DNA of 64,000 bases from Talpa occidentalis (GCF_014898055.3 NW_023601212.1:53680329-53744328); one strand, 5' to 3'; shown: positions 36,303 through 49,749, counted from the stretch's first letter. Notes: generated by a model not told the origin, from the sequence alone. Numbers and translations are program-made.

Positions 36303-37404
36303 TAGCTAGCACTGATGCTATCAGAGAACTCAGAGTATGAGAATTTCTAAAGGACAACAGGCACAAATTGACAGAGAGCAACTGGAGGAATCATATGCCA
36401 GAAGAAATGAAAGACCCAAGAGGAGGAAGAAAATCCAGGGGTGTAGAATGTCGATGGTCCAAGGACCCATGGGAGGACCTGGGGATTCCAGCTCTTGAGT
36501 GGCTGCTCCCACCTCCCACACTGGTGCTGAGAGCCATCAGATGCCCCAAGACCCAGGCAAGGCTCACATGGGAGGACAGTGTTGCAAAAAGATGGCATGA
36601 AGCCCTAAGTTCAGAAAATATAATTTTATCTTCCCTAAACTCTTCTTCCTCCTACCCCATCTCAAATCTGTTTCTCTCCCAGAATCCTCCACTTCATTCT
36701 TCCTGTCGCTGTAGCCAAAAACCTAGGAAGCATCCTTCCCTTTCCTTCCCCATCTCTCCAGACAATCACCACAAACTGTAATTGGGCCTTTCAGTGTCTC
36801 CTGCCAACCCCTCCTCTCTGCCCCAACGGTATTCCCTCAGCTAAGTGCTCTCTTAACTCTTCCTCATGCTCTCCCACATGAAACAGTATAGAAACAAATC
36901 TCATTTGTTTAATAGTGTGCCTTGGAGGACACCAGCTCTGTTGGGTGAATGTTTGGATAAGCCCCTTGGGTCGAGCTAGAATAACCTAGGTGCTCCCTTG
37001 ATTGCCATCAAAGGGAGTCGACTCAACCACTGCAGAGATTTTGCTGGGCTGCCTGTGTGTGCTGGCGAGGACCGGCGATGAACTGCACACTGGACCATAG
37101 AGGGGGTACCGAGGGACCAAAGAAAAGATGAAAACAGATGCGTCAATCCTGAAAGTGGAACGGAGAGAGAAAGCATTAGGGAGCAGAACAGAAATGTCAA
37201 AAACAAACTCCAGAAAGTTTTTTGAGATGCTGTACAATGCAGAATGGCTGCCTCATCTGGCCCCAGAAAATCTAGGTTTCTTACTGATGTGCTGTGAAGC
37301 TAAATTTACTTTGCAGATTCGTCAGTGCTAAGTCCTGCACAGAGCTGGGTAAAGGTTAATGCTGCCAGATGTAGATCCTATGCACAATGCAATGCATCCT
37401 GCTG

Positions 37405-37560
37405 TAGCAGGAAGAGAATGGATTCTGGAATTTGACAGTCCTGAGCTCAAATCCTGGCCTCGCCCCTTACATCAGAATGAGCTCAGTCTGCTCACGAAGC
37501 CTCCATTTCCTACTCCGTGAAAGAGGGATGGAAATCCCCGCCTACACCATTGTTGAGGAC
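37405..37560 (+). repeat. MIR SINE fragment
   Basis: GAGAATGGATTCTGGAATTTG, CTGAGCTCAAATCCTGGCCT and CGAAGCCTCCATTTCCTAC follow the MIR 5' half. Confidence 0.65.
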
Positions 37561-37664
37561 ACCCCCTCTCAGAACAGCTGTCCCGAGGAGTTGGCAGTAG
37601 GACCATGAGACTGGAGTCCTGCCTACAATGGACTCTGGGACTCACTTCCTGCCTTCCCTCCTTT

Positions 37665-37940
37665 CTCTCCTCTTTCTCCCCTCTCCCTCTCTCTCTCTCT
37701 CTCTCTCTCTTTTCTCTCTCTCTGCCTCTCTCTATGTCACTCTGTCACTTTGTCTCTCTCTCTGTCACTGTCTCTCTCTGTCACTCTGTCTCTCTCTGTC
37801 TCTCTCCCCCTGTCACTCTTTCTGTCACACATTCTCTCTGTGTCACACTCTGTCACTCTGTGTGTGTGTCACTCTGTCTCTCTCTGTCACTCTGTCTCTC
37901 TCTCTCTCTCTGTCTCTCTCTGTCTCTCTCTCTCTGCCCC
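37665..37940. repeat. Pyrimidine-rich CT / CTGTCACT tandem array
   Basis: A run of CT dinucleotides (about 37,686-37,712) grades into irregular units of CTCTGTCACTCTGTCTCT type to about 37,940, with a short GTGTGTGTG island near 37,859. The strand asymmetry is nearly complete over 270 bases. Plus-strand frames reading Leu-Ser repeats are artefacts. Confidence 0.9.
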
Positions 37941-40089
37941 TCTTCACTCTTACCATTTTTTATTGAAGTGCCACTCCACCATTGCTAGTATTTTGGAGAT
38001 ACAGAATCTCCCCCTGCAGATGCCATCGCCGCAACACAACCCCCCCACCAAAGTACCCATAGACCTCCACCCTAGTCCATTGAGTTCTCCCCACACCCTC
38101 TTCTTGCCTGTAAGCCTTATTAAACCTGCAATACCTCTTGCACTTTTCCTCAGCAACTGTCGTAAAGGACCAGGATTCAAAATATGCTTAGGGCACTTAA
38201 GAGTTACTTCCGCTTCTTAGAGACAAGAGCACATTTTCTGATCTCCCGTCCATGGGGGCAATACGGGGAAGAGACAGACCATAAAGTGCAAGGCTGAGAT
38301 TGGGGCAGTGGGAAACCAATGCCAGGTGTCTACCTGGAGGCCGAACAGTCCTGTCCAGGTTCTTACTTTTGGCAAAGAGTTTTTGCAAGTTTTAGATATT
38401 AGTTCTGTAAGGCAGGGAAAGTAGAGGTGTTTTCAGAGGAGGAAACTGAGTCTAAAAAAGTGAAGTGACTCATGTAACCTACATAGGCCATAAAGCCAGG
38501 GCCCAACTTTGTGCCAAGCCATGTGTCTCACATGATATTAGGCTGCTTCTTTGTACTTGGCCGGCTCATCCCTGTTTGTGTTACTTCTCCTTGGTTTATG
38601 CGCATTCTGCTCTGCCCCTCTGTGCTGAGGGAAGGAGAAATGTTACTATGAGCCAGAGGAGCTAGGGGACACTCAGGGGTGGGGCAGGTCTGCAGAAAAT
38701 CTCTTGCTGAGGAAAAGACCCACCGTGGGAAAGCTGGGTGTGCACATGCTCTCGTGTGGGGTGAACCATCACTAGTTGAGCCCATCACCAATCTCATCCA
38801 CCACCTTCCAGGAGGAGGGTAGGAAAAAGAGAGGGAAGAATTGAGTGTATCCAAAGAGAGAACCAGGACATGATCATGTTCTCAGTCTCAGTCTGGGATA
38901 TTACAGTCTCAGTCTGGGAGACAGACACCTGGCTCACTCACGACAGAGACAGTGGGGAGGTGGGCCACTGCACAGCTCTTCGGAGGCTGCTGGCAAGAGC
39001 AAAATGGGAAGCAAAGGTGAAGCCCTGTGCCCTTCACTGCCAAGCCCAGCCCCCTCTGCCGTGTCATCCCATGAAATGGGATTCAGGGCTGCAGCTTCCT
39101 AAGGCCAATCACAGCGCCTGCCAGAGTTCAAGGTCTCCGCAGGCTCTAGCTGCTGTGATAACTTTGGTGACTCAGCCTGCAACAGAGCAGAAGAGCAGAC
39201 ACAGCAGCTTCCACTTCCGAGCTGTCGGATGAAATGAGCTAAGGCTTCTCTAACTCTCGGCCCCCCTCTTTTCTTCATCACCCACTCCCAGGCTGCTTCT
39301 CATTTGCAACACAGAGGCCCTCCTACAGCCCATCACTGTCTGGGGCCCCTTTCCTGCTGTGCTGTGTAGACACAGGCAGCGAACATACAGAAGTCTGCCC
39401 CTAGTCAAAACACACTTGCAACTGCCCACAAATCCTACTTCCCATGCAAATCCGCCCAGACAGGTGTCCCACAGAAGCAGAGCAGACAGCACTGAGTAAA
39501 TTCTATGGAGGTCCAATCGACAATGAGTTCCCCACTTCCCATGCAAAGCCTTTGAGTTCTGAGCACCGGAACACAGGGTGAGCCATGTGTCTGCATTAAC
39601 CAGATGCTACATAAGAGCAAACCCGGCATTTCTAGTTGGGTGGGGAAGGAAAAGCATGACCACCGAGCAGCCATCCACTAGCATGCTGGTCGGTATCAAC
39701 CAACACACGGTAAAAGCATCAAATCAGTAACCTAGCCCTTTAAAAAAAAATCATGGAATAATGCCCCACTACCCATTGTAGAATAGAGGGGACATACTCC
39801 CTGGGGGTCAGGAAGCCTGCTCTTCCAGATCCTGGGAAGAGCAAGTCATCTATCGAGAGTACAGAGACATCCGATCACCCCACAAGTTATTTCAACTTTC
39901 TCAGTAGCCAACACCACCCCCTGTTGCCACTGCCTCCCCTACAGGTGTGAACACAGACCAATCACTCCCCAAATTCGGGGGAGTTTAAGCTCCCTATCGT
40001 TCTTTAGCTGGTTGACAGTTTCTTTCACAGACATACAACTTCCAGTCCACCTCCTCTGGTCCACCCCTGCCCAGAAGCATTGTGCTACC

Positions 40090-40330
40090 CAGCATCTATG
40101 TGTATTTTAAAAATTGAAGTGAATTACAATTAATTTCCTTTGAAGAATTTCAAGACACCCTGGGGAATCAATGTGCCGGATTGGGAGTCGCTGATGTAAG
40201 GTTTCATTCCCAGGGATGGGAAACTTTGCAGCCTTGAACCTTCTCCTCCTTCTCTGGACATGCACAATTGTTTCTTTCCCCCGCACACTCACGCAAGTCC
40301 AAAAAAGTAGGTAGCCCAATGCTGGAGACC
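40090..40330. promoter_or_regulatory. Possible conserved non-coding element
   Basis: Repeat-free stretch with GAATTACAATTAATTTCC and ACAATTGTTTC homeodomain/SOX-like words. No coding signal. The call rests only on appearance. Confidence 0.25.
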
Positions 40331-40821
40331 ATTTCCAAAGAAAACATCTACCTGATCACAGGTACAGCCTGAGATTGTGGTCGCCAAACCATGCTGAGAT
40401 AATTGACACCAAAGTACTTCTGAACGGTATAAAGCATTCTATAAATATAAGTTCTTTTATTTCCTATAATTTCTATTACTGTATAAAAGGTTGTACTTGA
40501 TGTACCACATCCTCTTTACCACTAAATCTAGTGGGCTCTGGTCATCTTGCTGGAACTGAGCCGGTGGCCTCTGCCCCCCAGCACTGAGTAGGCATTTGGC
40601 ATCTATTTGTGTGATTAGTACACTTGAACAGAAGTCCACAAATGTGTTTCCAAAGAGATGCGGTCACCTTGTGGGAATGGATTAGGCCATCATTCAGGAA
40701 AGTCCCTCTGTGTGCTCTTCCCCTGTGACCAGTGACACACTATTCTCTTGGTAGTTCACACCAAATTGCCCCTTTGCGTGGGGGAAACACCTGATGAGCC
40801 TCCTGCCAGGACAAGTCTAAT

Positions 40822-41044
40822 ATGAAATGCTGGGAGATGTTTGAGGCTCACCAGTGTTCAGAATCTCATGGTTATACATTTCATGCCATTTCTAATTTTT
40901 TCCCTAACTCTTTAAAACCTCCCACATTGCTGTGTGCCCATGTGGTGTGGCCTCTTGCCTCTCACAGCGGCCTCCCTGCACTTTGCTCCTCGAGGCCTGG
41001 GTGATGGGCATCCAGGTCACCACTCATTCTCTGCTATGGCAAGT
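40822..41044 (+). repeat. Local direct duplication, unit A
   Basis: Unit of 223 bases starting ATGAAATGCTGGGAGATG and ending CATTCTCTGCTATGGCAAGT. It recurs 731 bases downstream with roughly 90% identity by eye. It is not a repeat family I recognise. Confidence 0.9.
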
Positions 41045-41552
41045 TGCCAACTGGGGGGGCAAATATCAAGAGGTCCCTCACTGTCAATCATGGAGTGAGG
41101 TGTTGGGGACATCCAGGTGCATAGTTTGCTACTATCCCCATCCCTAAATGGTCATTCTCCAGACAACGGGTGACTGATGGTATGGAGTGGTTTCACACCA
41201 AACCTGGAGCGGGGTGGGGGGCAGAAAGGAGAAGTCCAGTCCCACCTGCAATGGACAAGGCGTAGCCTACTAACACTAGTCATGGGTCTGAGATTTAAAG
41301 GTGCTTCTTCCCAAAGACACCACATTTGGAAAATACAAATCCAGCTTTCAGAAATTCATGGAAGAAGTGTTTCAGATCTAAACTCTTTGTCTTTGATTTT
41401 TTACCTCTCTCTCCCTGAAATGACTCAGGAGACAACAGAACTTTTCCTTCTTCATCCCTAATGGCCACTTTCAAATCCCGTTCCCCTGGTATGGCCATTT
41501 GCTTCTGGCACATTTAACATAGAACCTTAAAGGTTCACAAAACTTTGTAAAC

Positions 41553-41770
41553 ATGAAATGCTGGGAGATGTTTTAAGCTCACCAGAGTTCAGAACCTCAT
41601 GATTATACATTTCATGCCATTTCTAATTTTTTCCCTAACTCTTTAAAACTGCCTGCAATGCTATGTGCCCGTGTGGCCTCTTGCCTCTCACAGCGGCCTC
41701 CCTGCACTTTGCTCATTGAGGCCTGGGTGATGGGCATCCACGTCCCCACTCATTCTCTGCTATGACAAGT
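41553..41770 (+). repeat. Local direct duplication, unit B
   Basis: Second copy (218 bases) of the unit at 40,822. The main differences are loss of GGTGT within the GTGTGGCCTCTTGCC segment and scattered substitutions. Both copies keep CAGCGGCCTCCCTGCACTTT. Confidence 0.9.
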
Positions 41771-42100
41771 GATACTTTGCACACGGCCTTTCAGACTCAT
41801 GCAAAGAACTTCTCCAGGACATATATACCCAAGCGAGACTTCTGAATCACAGGTAAACCCACATTTCATTTTAGTAGATTCTGCCAAATCACTTTCCAGA
41901 ATTCTCACGCCAGTGTGCTGCCACCAGCAAGCAGCCCATATCCGTGTCCATCTCCCCACATCAGTGTCAACGGAGATATTATCCACCATTCTGAGTTTTG
42001 TCATTCCAATGGCCAAAAAGATGTTTCTCATTATTGTTCATATTTGCATTTCTCTGGGGATTTTTAGCATCAAATACCATCTGATTGACAGCCTTTGATT
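41771..42100. mobile_element. Probable old L1-type fragment
   Basis: TAGATTCTGCCAAATCACTT, GCCAGTGTGCTGCCACCAGC and CATATTTGCATTTCTCTGGG follow a common L1-family non-coding segment. Strongly diverged; orientation not assigned. Confidence 0.4.
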
Positions 42101-42599
42101 TAGATTCTTCCACTCCCCACCAAAATACCCATGATGATAAAAAGACAAAAATAAATAGGATTTTTTTTAAAGCTAAGAATGGAATTCGAGCAGAACAAAC
42201 CTACTGGACTGAAAGAATTTCCAAAATTCACCATCCCTCACTCACAATCCCTGCTTCACATCAAGAAACCCAGGGGTCAACTGCCTAGAAAATCAGGAAG
42301 CCAACTGCTCCTTCAAGGGTATAGCTTCTGAGTAGACAGGACACCGCTGCCCATTCTCGCCTTCAGTGCCTCTGCTTCCGCAGCCATTACAAGTCAAAAC
42401 TCCTGAGAGGAAGAGGCAGGAAGAGGGAGTGGTGGGCTGGAAGAACTGGCTTGCACACACTGTGTTCTGAGACACCTGCTACAAAACAAGGAGGGCCAGA
42501 CTGGAGAGAGGACTCCCCCGTAACCAACCCTTTGGAGAGTGTACCTATTACCCCGGCCATCACCTTCCTTCAACTCTTTAGCATAAGCTGGGTGGGAGC

Positions 42600-43330
42600 C
42601 ACACTACAGATGGCGCATTCACCGATGGAGCAGGGATGACACGGGGAAGGAACAGATTGAAGGATAAGCAAAAAGTCCTGCTTTGGACACGTTATGTTGA
42701 AGGTGCTCACTAGACATCTGTGTTAACACGTCAAGGATACCATTGGATTTAAGCCTCGGGAGCGCAGAGGAAAGATGAAAGCTGGATCTATAAATATGGT
42801 AGACACCTGTTTGTGGGTTACATAACCCCTTAAGAATGGATGCACTCCTAGTCCTGCCCTGGAGGAGAGGATAGGACGGGACAGGAGAGAGGAGGTAGGA
42901 GGGGTGTAGCTGAGGGTACTTGCAGTGGAGGAAGACCCAGCCACAGAGATGGGCTAGGAAGGGAGTCGGGAGAGCATGCTCTCAAAAAAGGTAGGCAAAA
43001 TCTCTGTTCCAAGAAGGAGAAAGTGGTCAACTGTACCAGATACTCTGAGGAGTTAAGTAAAATAAAGGCAGAAAAGCAACTTGGGACACATTAGGGACCT
43101 TTACAAGAGAAGTTTTGGCAAACTAAAGACTTAGAATGGGTTGAGGAAGGAACAAGAGATAAGAATGTGGAGACAAGTATTGACAACTTTTCCTGCAAGT
43201 TTTTGTAAAGAGTAGAGAAATAGGACAGAGAATAAATAGGAGTGAGAGATCAAGGAGGGTTATTTTCTTTTTTAATGCAGGCTTCTACAGCATGTATTTA
43301 CAGTGGTGGGAATGATCTGGTGGCAAGAGA
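42600..43330 (+). repeat. Old mammalian interspersed repeat, family unassigned, copy 1
   Basis: Contains CTTTGGACACGTTATGTTGA, GTGCTCACTAGACATC and AGAAAGTGGTCAACTGTACC, in the same order as a long medium-copy mammalian repeat that I know by pattern but cannot name reliably. The piece at 58.5-60.1 kb is from the same family. Confidence 0.45.
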
Positions 43331-44449
43331 AACGGGAGCATAGGAAAAGGGATGAGCTCAGTGTGGGGAATTTGAGAATCGAAAACAAAAACTTTGAGAA
43401 GTTAGACTACAGACACCAGCCCTGCGGTGAGAGGGGAAGCCTGTGGCCATGAGGCTACATACGGCATGTGGGATGGGAGTTTCTGGGTGTTGGAACACCT
43501 GTCAGACAGGTGTTGGTGAGCACCCTGGATCCTGCCTATCTCACGCAAATCACACAACTAGGGAAAAGTTCTTAATGAATATGAGAAGTTTAGTTGCATT
43601 TTCTTGCTTAATATTTTACCAATCACTAAAATAGTTTTGGACTTGAGAAACCAGAAATATAAGCTAGAGTAAGGCAATGCTGGACATTCCAAGTAAAAGA
43701 ACTTAACAGTATTAGAATTAATTTGAGAGTTCACGAAGGTAATCCAATGCAGTCATTCATTCCAAGAACATATATTGTGAACCTCCTAGGTGACAGCTAT
43801 TATTCTAGATCATGGGAATAACTTGAGAAATAAGTAATTACAGATTAATGAAGTAGGAAGAGAAGATATATGAGCCCAGGAACCTGAAGGAAACAGGAAT
43901 CAGTTGCATAGAGAAGGGAATGTGAGTTTCAGATCAAAGAAATAGACCATGCAAAGTGGTCAAACAAAGAACTTAAGGAACTGGAAGAAGTTCAAGAAAG
44001 CCAACAGGTCTAGAGGGGAGAGAACAGAGAAGATACAGGCACAGGAGCTGGACGGCAGGCGGTGCAGGGTCAGGCAGAGCTTACAGACTCTGAAAATTCA
44101 GATTTCATTGGGGCACCATTATAAACGCTTACCATACATGAGCCAAAAAGGACAGCTCGCCTGGATGCCAAAATCAACATGTCCAAAAAGTATCTTGTTC
44201 ACAATGACAGTAAAATACTATTTCTAGGGGGGGAAATTTATTAATTCTGGTTTTTTGCATTTTAAAAGGACATGTTGATTAGGAAAAAGAAAAAAGAAAG
44301 AGGCACCTACATAGATACAGGTGGGCAAAGCTGCTTTTGGAAGGGGCAGGTTTGTTGAAAAAGATGCCTGCATGGACACAGTGGACAGTCTTGGGACAAG
44401 AACTGTGGGGGAGAAATTACTAAGAAGACATGCAGAAACAGGATTTGTG

Positions 44450-45650
44450 TAAAAGAAGGAAATTCTAATATTTTATTGCAAAAGGTAAGTGAAACTTTGA
44501 ATAAAAACCATGTTCCAAGATGAAAGAAGTAAATATTATAAATGTCCTTCTAATAAAACTAGTTAAATGTTGTTGCAATTCCCAATAAACTCCTAACTTT
44601 TTTGAACTATTGCACAATGAGTCTCAAGTGTATCTTAACAGATAGTCTAATATATTACAAAGCTAAAAATTAAACAGCATGATAATGATAAATTATAATA
44701 AATAATATATCAATGGAACTAAATACAGACAAAAATGACTCTACCACACATAAAGATGTAGATGATGATACAGATAACATTAAAATTCAGGAGAGGGAAA
44801 TGCTATTCGATAAATGGTGCTAAGAAAGTTGACTAACCATTTCAAATAAAATGAAATGAAATTGTTATGTAAGCTTTTCAACCAAAATAAATTCCAGATG
44901 GATTAAAGATATACATATTTTTAAAAACCTCAGTAAAACATAAATGAATATCCCTCTGAGCTCAAGATGGAGAAAAGTTTTTTGTTTTCTTTTGTTTCAA
45001 TACCCTGCTTGTGTTAGTCTCAGTGTTAGCTTGGATGCCAGTTGGATAGAAATGTTTTTCTACCTAAGCAGCAACCTAGCACAACTATTCCAGAATGTTC
45101 TCTGGCTCCCACTTTGAACAGCTTAGAAAAAATTCTTTTAAACATGAAAACACTAGAAGAAACAATATAAATCTTATTCCATACAAATGCAATATTTCTA
45201 TATATTAAATTTTTTTAAAGTAAAGAACTAAACCATGAAAAATATTTGCAAAGTAGATGACAAAGAATTGATACTTCTAATGTACAGAGTTCTAACAAAT
45301 CAGTAAGAAAAATGCAAGCACCAATTTAAAAGAGTATAGGATAGTAATAAATAATATAACAAAGGAAATTTACAAATGATTGATAAACATCAAATCACCA
45401 ATAATCAGATAAGCTTCTGTTTTTCATCTAACAAATTTAGCTTTTTCCTTTTTTTATGCTAATGATCAGTATAAGGAAGGGGACAGGAAAATACTTTCTC
45501 ATGGAAAGAATGTAAACTAGTGAAAATTTTCAGTGGGGATCAATAAGATCATTTCACGGAGATATTTCACTTCTAAGAATTTCTCCTAAGGAAATACTCA
45601 GCCGAATACACAGCCGAAACAAAGTGTTCAAGAATGCTCGCTGCAGTATC
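44450..45650 (+). mobile_element. Old L1 LINE fragment (ORF2 3' end)
   Basis: A-rich plus strand with TTCGATAAATGGTGCTAAG, CAGATGGATTAAAGATATA, CTTCTAAGAATTTCTCCTAA and GCTCGCTGCAGTATCACTT, in L1 ORF2 to 3' UTR order. An unrelated segment, TTGTGTTAGTCTCAGTGTTAGC, near 45,000 interrupts it. No frame is intact. Confidence 0.7.
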
Positions 45651-46119
45651 ACTTCGCTGTAATTCAGTCTCCACAGGACAGCTAAAGAACTGTTTTTAAA
45701 ACCTAGGTCAGCTTATTCAGTCTGTGCTGGAACAGTTTAACAACTGGCTCTCTGAGGAACAAAAGCCCAAAGCATCTGCTACAAATTTCCATGGTGCAAA
45801 TATTCTCGTGGTGGCCATTTCCAATCACAGTCACGATGTCACTAAACAATTACTTAGGAAGAAATGGGCACAATCTGATCTGACAAGGCCAAGCCAAGTC
45901 CAACACACACCAAATGTGGGTCACTTCCAGGCACCAGACTCCTCAGAATCACCCTTTGCACTTGGTAATGAGGTCCACACCTCCAAAGCTCTCCAGAAGA
46001 GGTAGCCCTGCCCATTTTGCAGACTCCCCATCTCGCGCCCTCTTTGCTCATTTGCTGCTACTGTATTTGATTAAACTCCCAAGTTCACCCCCACTGCAGT
46101 GACTCAATCTGCCCTTCTC

Positions 46120-46420
46120 CAGACCGTGTCCTTGTCATAGGGTTTCTGCCCCAGTGTCACCCATTCAAAAAATCCTCCCTGACCACCCTACCTGACATCT
46201 GCTACCTGTTAGTTTGGTACATCATGTTTTAGTTTATTTCTAGATCTCTCACCACCTGAACTTGCTTATTCCTCATGTATCACCACTGAAACTTGAACTC
46301 CAAGAGATCAGACACCTGTCTAATCCTGGTCACCCTGTAGCTCCAAGCATTTAGAAAAACATTTGACACATATTATGTACTTAGTCAAAGTTAGTGAAAC
46401 ATCAATAATTTGATTAATTT
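46120..46420 (+). repeat. L2 LINE 3'-end fragment
   Basis: AAAATCCTCCCTGACCACCC, ACTTGAACTCCAAGAGATCA, GGTCACCCTGTAGCTCCAAG and TTTGACACATATTATGTACT follow the L2 3' end. Confidence 0.7.
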
Positions 46421-46474
46421 ATAAAGAAAAAAAATCAAGCTACATAAATGTCCAGTGGTAGGAAATGATAAAAC

Positions 46475-46680
46475 AAACATTTATGGATCATTAACTATCT
46501 ACCAAGCACTGAGATAAGCATGTTATATGTTCAGTTCATTTGATCTGTACCAGGAGGTGAGCACTCTTATTGTTCCCCATTTAATAGATGAGGAGATACC
46601 CAGAGAGGTTAAGTAACTTAACCAAAGTCACACAGTGTCAAGTAAGTTGAGTCCAAATCAGTTTCTCAGGCCCATCTAGA
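46475..46680 (+). repeat. MIR SINE, well preserved
   Basis: CTACCAAGCACTGAGATAAG, GAGCACTCTTATTGTTCCCC, GATGAGGAGATACCCAGAG, GTTAAGTAACTTAACCAAAG and TCACACAGTGTC, in MIR order. Confidence 0.85.
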
Positions 46681-46954
46681 TCATCTAAAACTCCAGTGTA
46701 GAGATGAAGACGCTTCCCTTAGGCCAGTCTGAGCACAGAAATGGGAAGTGCTGGGTTTTGGTGCTCACCAATCACCCGGCTGGCTGTTGATCTTTATATC
46801 TGTAGTTTCCTTGGTCAAGAGTTCGTTGGCATTATGGAGGAAGAACAAGCAGCAGGACAGGAACTAAATTTACCTGAGCCCCTAGCACCAAAACTTCTCC
46901 CTGAACCTCAAACACTAGCCATTACAAATCAGGTTTTCAAAATAATATCTAATG

Positions 46955-47208
46955 GGCCTCCCTGGTGGTGCAAGGGGTTAAGATGTAACCTATGAAGCTA
47001 TCCGCAGCCACTGCAGCACGAGTTTGATCCCAGGGAGCTACCCACATGGCGCAGCAGACCTCTCCTGGCTTGCCCGCTGCTCCCCTCAGCAGTGTATTTC
47101 AGTAGGTCTGCCTGTTCTGCTCCCCATTCTGTCTCTGGTGAGTTCTCTCACCCTCACACCTCTGGCCTGTACCCCAGTTCTTGTATGCATAATAAATCTT
47201 TTTTAAAA
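46955..47208 (+). mobile_element. tRNA-derived SINE, copy 6
   Basis: GGCCTCCCTGGTGGTGCAAG head and GCACGAGTTTGATCCCAGGG B-box region, ending AATAAATCTTTTTTAAAAAA. The flanks ATCTAATG and ACCTAATG suggest a diverged target duplication, so this copy may be somewhat older. Confidence 0.85.
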
Positions 47209-47465
47209 AAACACCTAATGATATTATTATTATGTTCACAATACAATGAAAAGTGAAAGAAGCACAATAGAAAAGTATATGTTCTGCAAGAGCTCAATTT
47301 GGAGGGAAAAAAGAAAGTAAAAACATATGTATGTGCCTGCAGGGCTTAGAAAAAGACCAAGAGGGGAAACATGGCACAAGTGTTAGCAGTATTTAGATTG
47401 TAATTGGATTATGAGTGATTTTGATATTATTCTTTATATGCTTCTATATTTTCTAATTGTTTCTC

Positions 47466-47755
47466 AAAATACATTTCTTTTGGGGGCCTCCCTGGTGGCA
47501 CAGGCGGTTGAGCACAGCACTGTGAAGCTGTCTGCAGCCTCTGCAGCGTGGTTCGATCCCGGCTGGCCGGCGAGAATCCCACATGGTGCAGCAGACCTCT
47601 CCTGTCTCACCCGCTGCTCCCCTCAGCAGTGTACTTACTCAGTCTACCTGTTCTGTTCCCCGCTTTGTCTCTGGTGAATCTTCTCACCCTCCCGCACATC
47701 TGACCTGTACCCCATTCCTGTATAAATAAATCTAAAAAAAAATACATTTCTTTTG
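47466..47755 (+). mobile_element. tRNA-derived SINE, copy 7
   Basis: Perfect 17-bp duplication AAAATACATTTCTTTTG at 47,466-47,482 and 47,739-47,755. The head GGTGGCACAGGCGGTTGAG is closer to copy 3 than to the CAAGGGGTTAAG copies, so at least two subfamilies are present. Confidence 0.93.
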
Positions 47756-49749
47756 TATGAGAAAAAAAAATGTGTCTTTATCTTTTTTAAATGATTGTAG
47801 ATGTTAAAGGCAATGGGATGCAAATTTGGGACTCTCTTAAATAGTCCAGATAAAGGAGGATTGGGTGGCCGCAAATAGTTTCTTCCAGGCCAGGCTAAGA
47901 CAGGACATGGAAGAAGAGTTGCCTTTTCTTTTCTGCCTGTATTTCCCACAGTGCTGGGCAGAGATATACCTCTTGGGACTTGAGGCAACATGCCCACACT
48001 AAGGATGGCTAGCAAGAGTCCTCAGTGCCATCCTGGGACTGCCTCCCCAGTCCCAGGCTACCCACTCCAGATATCTTGTACTGAGAAAAAACAAACCCCA
48101 ATTTGTTCTTCGGGTCACTGCACTCAAAGTCAAAGACAATATCTAAACCAGGAGGCCACAAATGCATCTTTTATCTGTCCACTATATGGTACGATATGGG
48201 TCTATAAAAAGACTGTTTTCAAAGGCAGGGATTTTCTCAAATCTCAGGTATCCTAGAGCAAACACCTGTTCTGAAAAATCCTAGAGATTACCAAGCAAAA
48301 GAGAACAAAGCCACTGCAGACACCTTCCCAAGGCTGTGTGACCAGGAAATGATTGAGCTGCTTTGTGGCTTGGTTCAGAGGAGGGAGATGGAAGAGACGC
48401 CTCTGTCAGGTGATGTCAAGAATGTAGGGTCTGCAGTATTTCTATGAGTATCCTGAAGCAAGTCACCAAAAAATTAGCAGCTATACCATGTTTCCTCAAC
48501 TTACAACTATGTGAACTCCAGGTCTACCCATCCAGTTTAAATTCCTGGTTTTCATTGGTTTGGAATATGCCAAAGGCATTTCAAAGAGTTCCATCTTGGG
48601 TTTCCCTTTTGGAAAGTTCAAAAGCCATGATATCTTCAAAATAATGAAGTTGCATACCCCCGAGTTTCAGAATCAGTAATCTGCCACCATCAAAACCAAG
48701 TAGAAGCATCCAGAGAGCAAAGATGACACATACAGAAGCCACATCCAGATCACTCCATGATTTCAGTCCCTTATTCAAGGAATAAAATAATCTGCTATTG
48801 AAATTTATGTTTAAGCAGCGCTTAATTTTCATTTTCTTTTACTTGTACAATTTGCACTGATTATTTGTTTTAGCAAGTGGTCATTCATTTCAACAGACCA
48901 AAAAAAAAAAATGAACAAGAAGTATAGTTTTTGTAATGACATTTTTCTAATTCATGTGTGTGAAATACAGAATTACTCAAGACAGTGTGTGAGTGTGTAT
49001 GTGTGTTCCTGAGGTGAAGAGAGTTCCATAGCTTCCTGGGATTCTTGGAGGAGAGCATAACCTAAAAGGTCACAAGATGGCCAGAATAACAATTGCTGAA
49101 TCTACAGAAAGATCAGAGTAAGTGGTTGGATGCCTTTCTAACAGTATCTTAGTCCCTGAGTCATCTGTGGGCCTTAATTACTTGCAGTAATAGAGAATTG
49201 TAAAGTCCACCTTAGGCTAGTAGGGAGGTACATGCTCTAGCTGTGTGATTTAGGTAAGACATTTAATTCTTCTGACTTTTCATTATCCATAACAACTCAT
49301 CAGGTCATTACAAGTTCAAATTAGATGAGGTAGTGAATGTGCTTTGTCAACTATATAATGTTCCAGAAATGTAATGTTATTATTGTAAAGCACCTATGGT
49401 CCAAAGATGAAGAAAAAGTGCAACATGGAAAAACTGTAATTTGCCCAAGATCAGACAACTAAGAATTACTGGGCTCAAACTGGATTCAAATCCAGTTAAG
49501 CCTTTGGTAGGACTCAGTCACTGAGCTGTGTTCCATGATCATTCATGTGCAGAGATCCAGAAGCTCTCAGAAATGTTCTGATTGCCTTCTGAAAGACCAG
49601 AAAGAGCAGCCTACCTCCTGAAAAGAATATGTGGAGGTCAGGAAATGGCCTCAGATAATCCACTGTGACCCCAAAAGATGAGAGAGGAACTCACTCCTGA
49701 AGAAAGGTGGGCCAGGTACCTGCCCATCTTATAGCCACAGGGTGAGATC

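Noticed and set aside
37605..38220. Leu-Ser repeat proteins from the CT array
   Set aside because: Simple-sequence artefact; all three forward frames read similar repeats.
41177..41461. Short frame between the two duplication units as a gene
   Set aside because: 94 codons, no supporting signals; the intervening sequence shows nothing protein-like.
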